DNA of 64,000 nucleotides from Parerythrobacter aestuarii (lineage in GTDB: Bacteria > Pseudomonadota > Alphaproteobacteria > Sphingomonadales > Sphingomonadaceae), in contig NZ_JARBWD010000001.1 of the NCBI RefSeq assembly GCF_030140925.1, forward strand, positions 992,001 to 1,056,000. The letters are read 5' to 3'. A model generated the notes under the pieces. It searched no databases. It saw only the letters and a program-made list of their open reading frames with translations, and was not told where the DNA came from. The translations under genes and the position numbers were made by a program. Below, piece after piece: positions 61,949-64,000 of this stretch (positions within the stretch are counted from its first letter, which is position 1; every line of letters starts with the position of its first letter).

Positions 61949-63201
61949 TGGGCCTCCCGCGCATCGCCAAGGTCTATGGCGCCGTCAATATCGGCAGCTT
62001 TCGCATCAGCGCCATGATCATGGGGCTGTCGGAAACCGGCGAGCTGGTCGTGCTTGGGTCAGGCCACCGCCAGTCGCAGGGGGTCCATCGCGGCTACATT
62101 ACCGACATGGCCGCGGCGACCTATGCCATTCGCAACGCTGTCGAGCGGGCGGAGGAGAACGCCGGTACGCGCGTGCAGAGCGTGTGGGTCGGATGTTCGG
62201 GGGCTGGTCTTACCAGCCGGATCGCAAAGGTCGAAGTCCCGATCGGAGGGCGGCAGATCGAAGAAGAGGATATCGAACACCTGCTGGTCGCCGCGCGCGA
62301 CAATATCGAGCCCGACGGCCGCATGGTGCTTCATGCCCAACCTGCTCATTACACACTCGACGGTGCGCACGGCGTGGCCAATCCCAAAGGCCTGCATGCC
62401 GAACGGCTGGGCGTCGATATCCATGTCATGCTGGCCGATGGCGCGCCGGTGCGGAACCTCAAGGACGCGGTCGAGCGCGCGCATCTCTCCGTCGAAGCTG
62501 TCGTGGCATCGCCGATCGCGGCAGGCCTTGCCTGTCTGAGCCCGGAAGAACGGGAACTGGGCACCGCGTTGATCGAATTGGGTGGTGAAGTAACCAATGT
62601 TAGCGTGTTCAAAGGGGGCATGCTGTCAGGGCTCGTGGCGATCCAGATGGGTGCGAGCGACATTACTGACGCAATAGCGGGCGCTTTCGGTATCCGCCGA
62701 TTCCAGGCTGAGCGGCTCAAATGCCTTGCAGGTTCGGCCATTGCCAGTCCGACGGACCACCGCGAAATGGTGCCAGTCGATGCCCCCGGCGAGGGCGTGA
62801 GCGAGGATCACAAGATCAATCGGGCGGAGCTTGTTTCCGTCATTACCGAGCAGCTGGGCCTGCTCACCGACAAGGTCGGCAAGGCGCTCAAGACGCTCGA
62901 TTTCGCGGGTGCGCGCGGACAGGTCGTGATTTCCGGCGGTGGTGCGCAACTGGCTGGAATTGCTGAATATATGCAAGGTGCCCTAGGTCGCCCGGTGCGG
63001 GTGGGGAAGCCTCCGGAACTGCGCGGATTGCCCGATTCCATGCGCAATTCCGGCTTCGCCACACTGGCCGGACTGTGCATTTACGCAGCGGACGATCCTG
63101 TCGACATTCGCGTCGTCGGCAGCCGCTATCAGGAAACTGTATCACCGGTGGGTTTCGGCCTTGTCAGCCGGGTGTGGCGCGCGGCGCGGGAATATTTTTA
63201 A
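61948..63201 (+). CDS. ftsA: Cell division protein FtsA
   Basis: This 417-aa actin-like protein anchors FtsZ to the membrane. AAVNIGSFRISAMIMGLSETGEL is the phosphate-1 region, the SHS2-like 1C domain follows (VWVGCSGAGLTSRIAKVEVPI), ALIELGGEVTNVSVFKGGML is phosphate-2 and GQVVISGGGAQLAGIAEYMQ the adenosine motif. The C-terminal amphipathic helix is SRVWRAAREYF. Coupled to ftsQ; a 153-bp gap separates it from ftsZ. Confidence 0.96.
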   Translation: MGLPRIAKVYGAVNIGSFRISAMIMGLSETGELVVLGSGHRQSQGVHRGYITDMAAATYAIRNAVERAEENAGTRVQSVWVGCSGAGLTSRIAKVEVPIGGRQIEEEDIEHLLVAARDNIEPDGRMVLHAQPAHYTLDGAHGVANPKGLHAERLGVDIHVMLADGAPVRNLKDAVERAHLSVEAVVASPIAAGLACLSPEERELGTALIELGGEVTNVSVFKGGMLSGLVAIQMGASDITDAIAGAFGIRRFQAERLKCLAGSAIASPTDHREMVPVDAPGEGVSEDHKINRAELVSVITEQLGLLTDKVGKALKTLDFAGARGQVVISGGGAQLAGIAEYMQGALGRPVRVGKPPELRGLPDSMRNSGFATLAGLCIYAADDPVDIRVVGSRYQETVSPVGFGLVSRVWRAAREYF

Positions 63202-63255
63202 GGAATGACCGCGAATATGCGGTGCGAAGGTGTAGGTCGGTTACGGGGAAACCAC

Positions 63256-63264
63256 TGTGGATAA
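63256..63264 (-). promoter_or_regulatory. Perfect DnaA box in the ftsZ leader
   Basis: TGTGGATAA is the reverse complement of TTATCCACA, the consensus DnaA site. It lies 55 bp after ftsA and about 90 bp before ftsZ. It may tie ftsZ expression to DnaA level. Confidence 0.5.
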
Positions 63265-63296
63265 GGGTGGAAAACCCGATTCAAGCGGGATTCGCT

Positions 63297-63325
63297 TTGT
63301 GTCAGACTGCATACCAGAGTATTTT
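63297..63325 (+). promoter_or_regulatory. Candidate ftsZ promoter
   Basis: TTGTGT and TATTTT are spaced by 17 bp, 30 bp before the ftsZ ATG. Just upstream are two GATTC (GANTC) sites at 63278 and 63289. The -10 fits the consensus in four of six bases, so this is a suggestion. Confidence 0.4.
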
Positions 63326-63354
63326 TGGCCGTCAGGCCTTTGGAGAAAAGCGAC

Positions 63355-64000
63355 ATGAGCATCAATATCGGCCCCGCGGCAAGCGACGACCTGCGGCCAC
63401 GCATCACCGTGATCGGTGTTGGCGGTGCCGGCGGCAATGCCATCGCCAACATGATCGATGCCCAGATCGAGGGGGTCGAGTTCATCGTCGCCAATACCGA
63501 TGCGCAAGCGCTCAACACTTCGGCGGCCGAGACACGCATCCAGCTGGGCCCTGACATCACTGGCGGTCTCGGCGCGGGCGCTCGTCCGGAAGTGGGCAAG
63601 GCCGCTGCGGAAGAAACCGTGGCTGAGCTCGAAGATGCGCTTGATGGTGTCAATATGTGCTTCATCGCCGCCGGCATGGGTGGGGGTACCGGTACTGGCG
63701 CTGCTCCAGTTATCGCCGAGGCGGCGCGTCGCAAGGGTGTGCTTACCGTAGGTGTCGTGACCAAGCCGTTCCTGTTCGAAGGCACGCGCCGCATGCGCGC
63801 GGCGGAGTCCGGGATCGAAGAACTGCAGAAGCATGTCGATACATTGATCGTCATCCCGAACCAGAACCTGTTCCTGGTCGCCAAGGCGGAAACGACTTTC
63901 AAGGAAGCGTTCCAGCTGGCCGACGAAGTGCTGCAGCAGGGCGTACGCTCGATCACCGACCTGATGGTGATGCCGGGTCTCATCAACCTCGACTTTGCCG
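63355..64000 (+). CDS. ftsZ: Cell division protein FtsZ, 3' end beyond the window
   Basis: The first 215 codons of the tubulin-like GTPase that forms the division ring. [20 protein letters not shown] opens the GTPase domain, [10 protein letters not shown] follows, and the tubulin signature is [22 protein letters not shown]. The T6/T7 region ([14 protein letters not shown]) is present. The gene runs off the right edge. GGAG lies 11 bases before the ATG. It has its own leader of 153 bp, unlike most genes of the cluster. Confidence 0.97.
   Translation, partial: MSINIGPAASDDLRPRITVIGVGGAGGNAIANMIDAQIEGVEFIVANTDAQALNTSAAETRIQLGPDITGGLGAGARPEVGKAAAEETVAELEDALDGVNMCFIAAGMGGGTGTGAAPVIAEAARRKGVLTVGVVTKPFLFEGTRRMRAAESGIEELQKHVDTLIVIPNQNLFLVAKAETTFKEAFQLADEVLQQGVRSITDLMVMPGLINLDFA

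Overview
The window is GC-rich chromosomal DNA from an alphaproteobacterium, most likely order Sphingomonadales, family Erythrobacteraceae (Erythrobacter, Qipengyuania or Altererythrobacter type). This rests on gene-order signatures known from that group: ispH-thrB-rnhA, argS-SPOR-nagZ-scpA-scpB-tatABC, glnB-glnA, a leucyl aminopeptidase next to an SH3/NlpC-type gene, and a complete dcw cluster. It is inferred from protein content; there is no rRNA here to settle it. I saw no tRNA, rRNA, CRISPR array or classical insertion sequence.

Layout. 1-7.8 kb: the tail of a MarR regulator, then a leftward Tad/Flp pilus operon (cpaA-cpaB-cpaC-cpaD-cpaE-tadB-tadC) that lacks both the cpaF/tadA ATPase at its usual place and a pilin gene. 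7.9-10.2 kb: an alpha/beta hydrolase, a DAO-type oxidoreductase and a small DUF1508 protein. 10.2-12.6 kb: leftward ispH-thrB-rnhA. 12.7-20 kb: a rightward block of a lipoprotein gene, argS, a SPOR protein, nagZ, scpA, scpB and tatABC, closed by a bidirectional terminator. 20.1-20.7 kb: two paralogous small exported membrane proteins ending in PVSG. 20.8-25.7 kb: an amidohydrolase coupled to a 3-hydroxyisobutyrate-dehydrogenase-like gene, divergent from threonine dehydratase, then bpt. 25.7-28.2 kb: three leftward genes of unknown function. 28.3-30.1 kb: glnB-glnA behind a probable sigma-54 promoter. 30.3-33.1 kb: pepA, an isolated SH3 protein and argC. 33.2-35.2 kb: a DUF3298-like lipoprotein, map, and a small GIY-YIG nuclease gene packed between two inverted REP-like palindromes. 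35.3-43.6 kb: a fused ATP sulfurylase/APS kinase, ccmAB, a pterin dehydratase, an esterase, an SDR, an S9 peptidase, an AlkA-type glycosylase and a ferredoxin. 43.6-45.8 kb: cysteine synthase and two envelope proteins. 46.1-64 kb: the dcw cluster mraZ-rsmH-ftsL-ftsI-murE-murF-mraY-murD-ftsW-murG-murC-murB-ddl-ftsQ-ftsA-ftsZ, with ftsZ cut by the window edge.

How it works together. The last 18 kb make the lipid-II precursor pathway and the divisome. Most of its genes overlap by 1 or 4 bases, so translation is coupled from mraZ to mraY and again from mraY to ddl. Its 322-bp control region carries arrays of GGGA-type boxes at 10-bp phasing that look like MraZ operators, while ftsZ has its own leader with a perfect DnaA box and two GANTC sites. 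The glnBA unit is the core of nitrogen regulation. The tatABC and scpAB genes serve protein export and chromosome segregation.

The best candidates for something new are the REP-flanked GIY-YIG cassette, in which a base change in one palindrome is compensated so that the stem is kept, the phased boxes upstream of mraZ, the PVSG small-protein pair, and the incomplete Tad operon.
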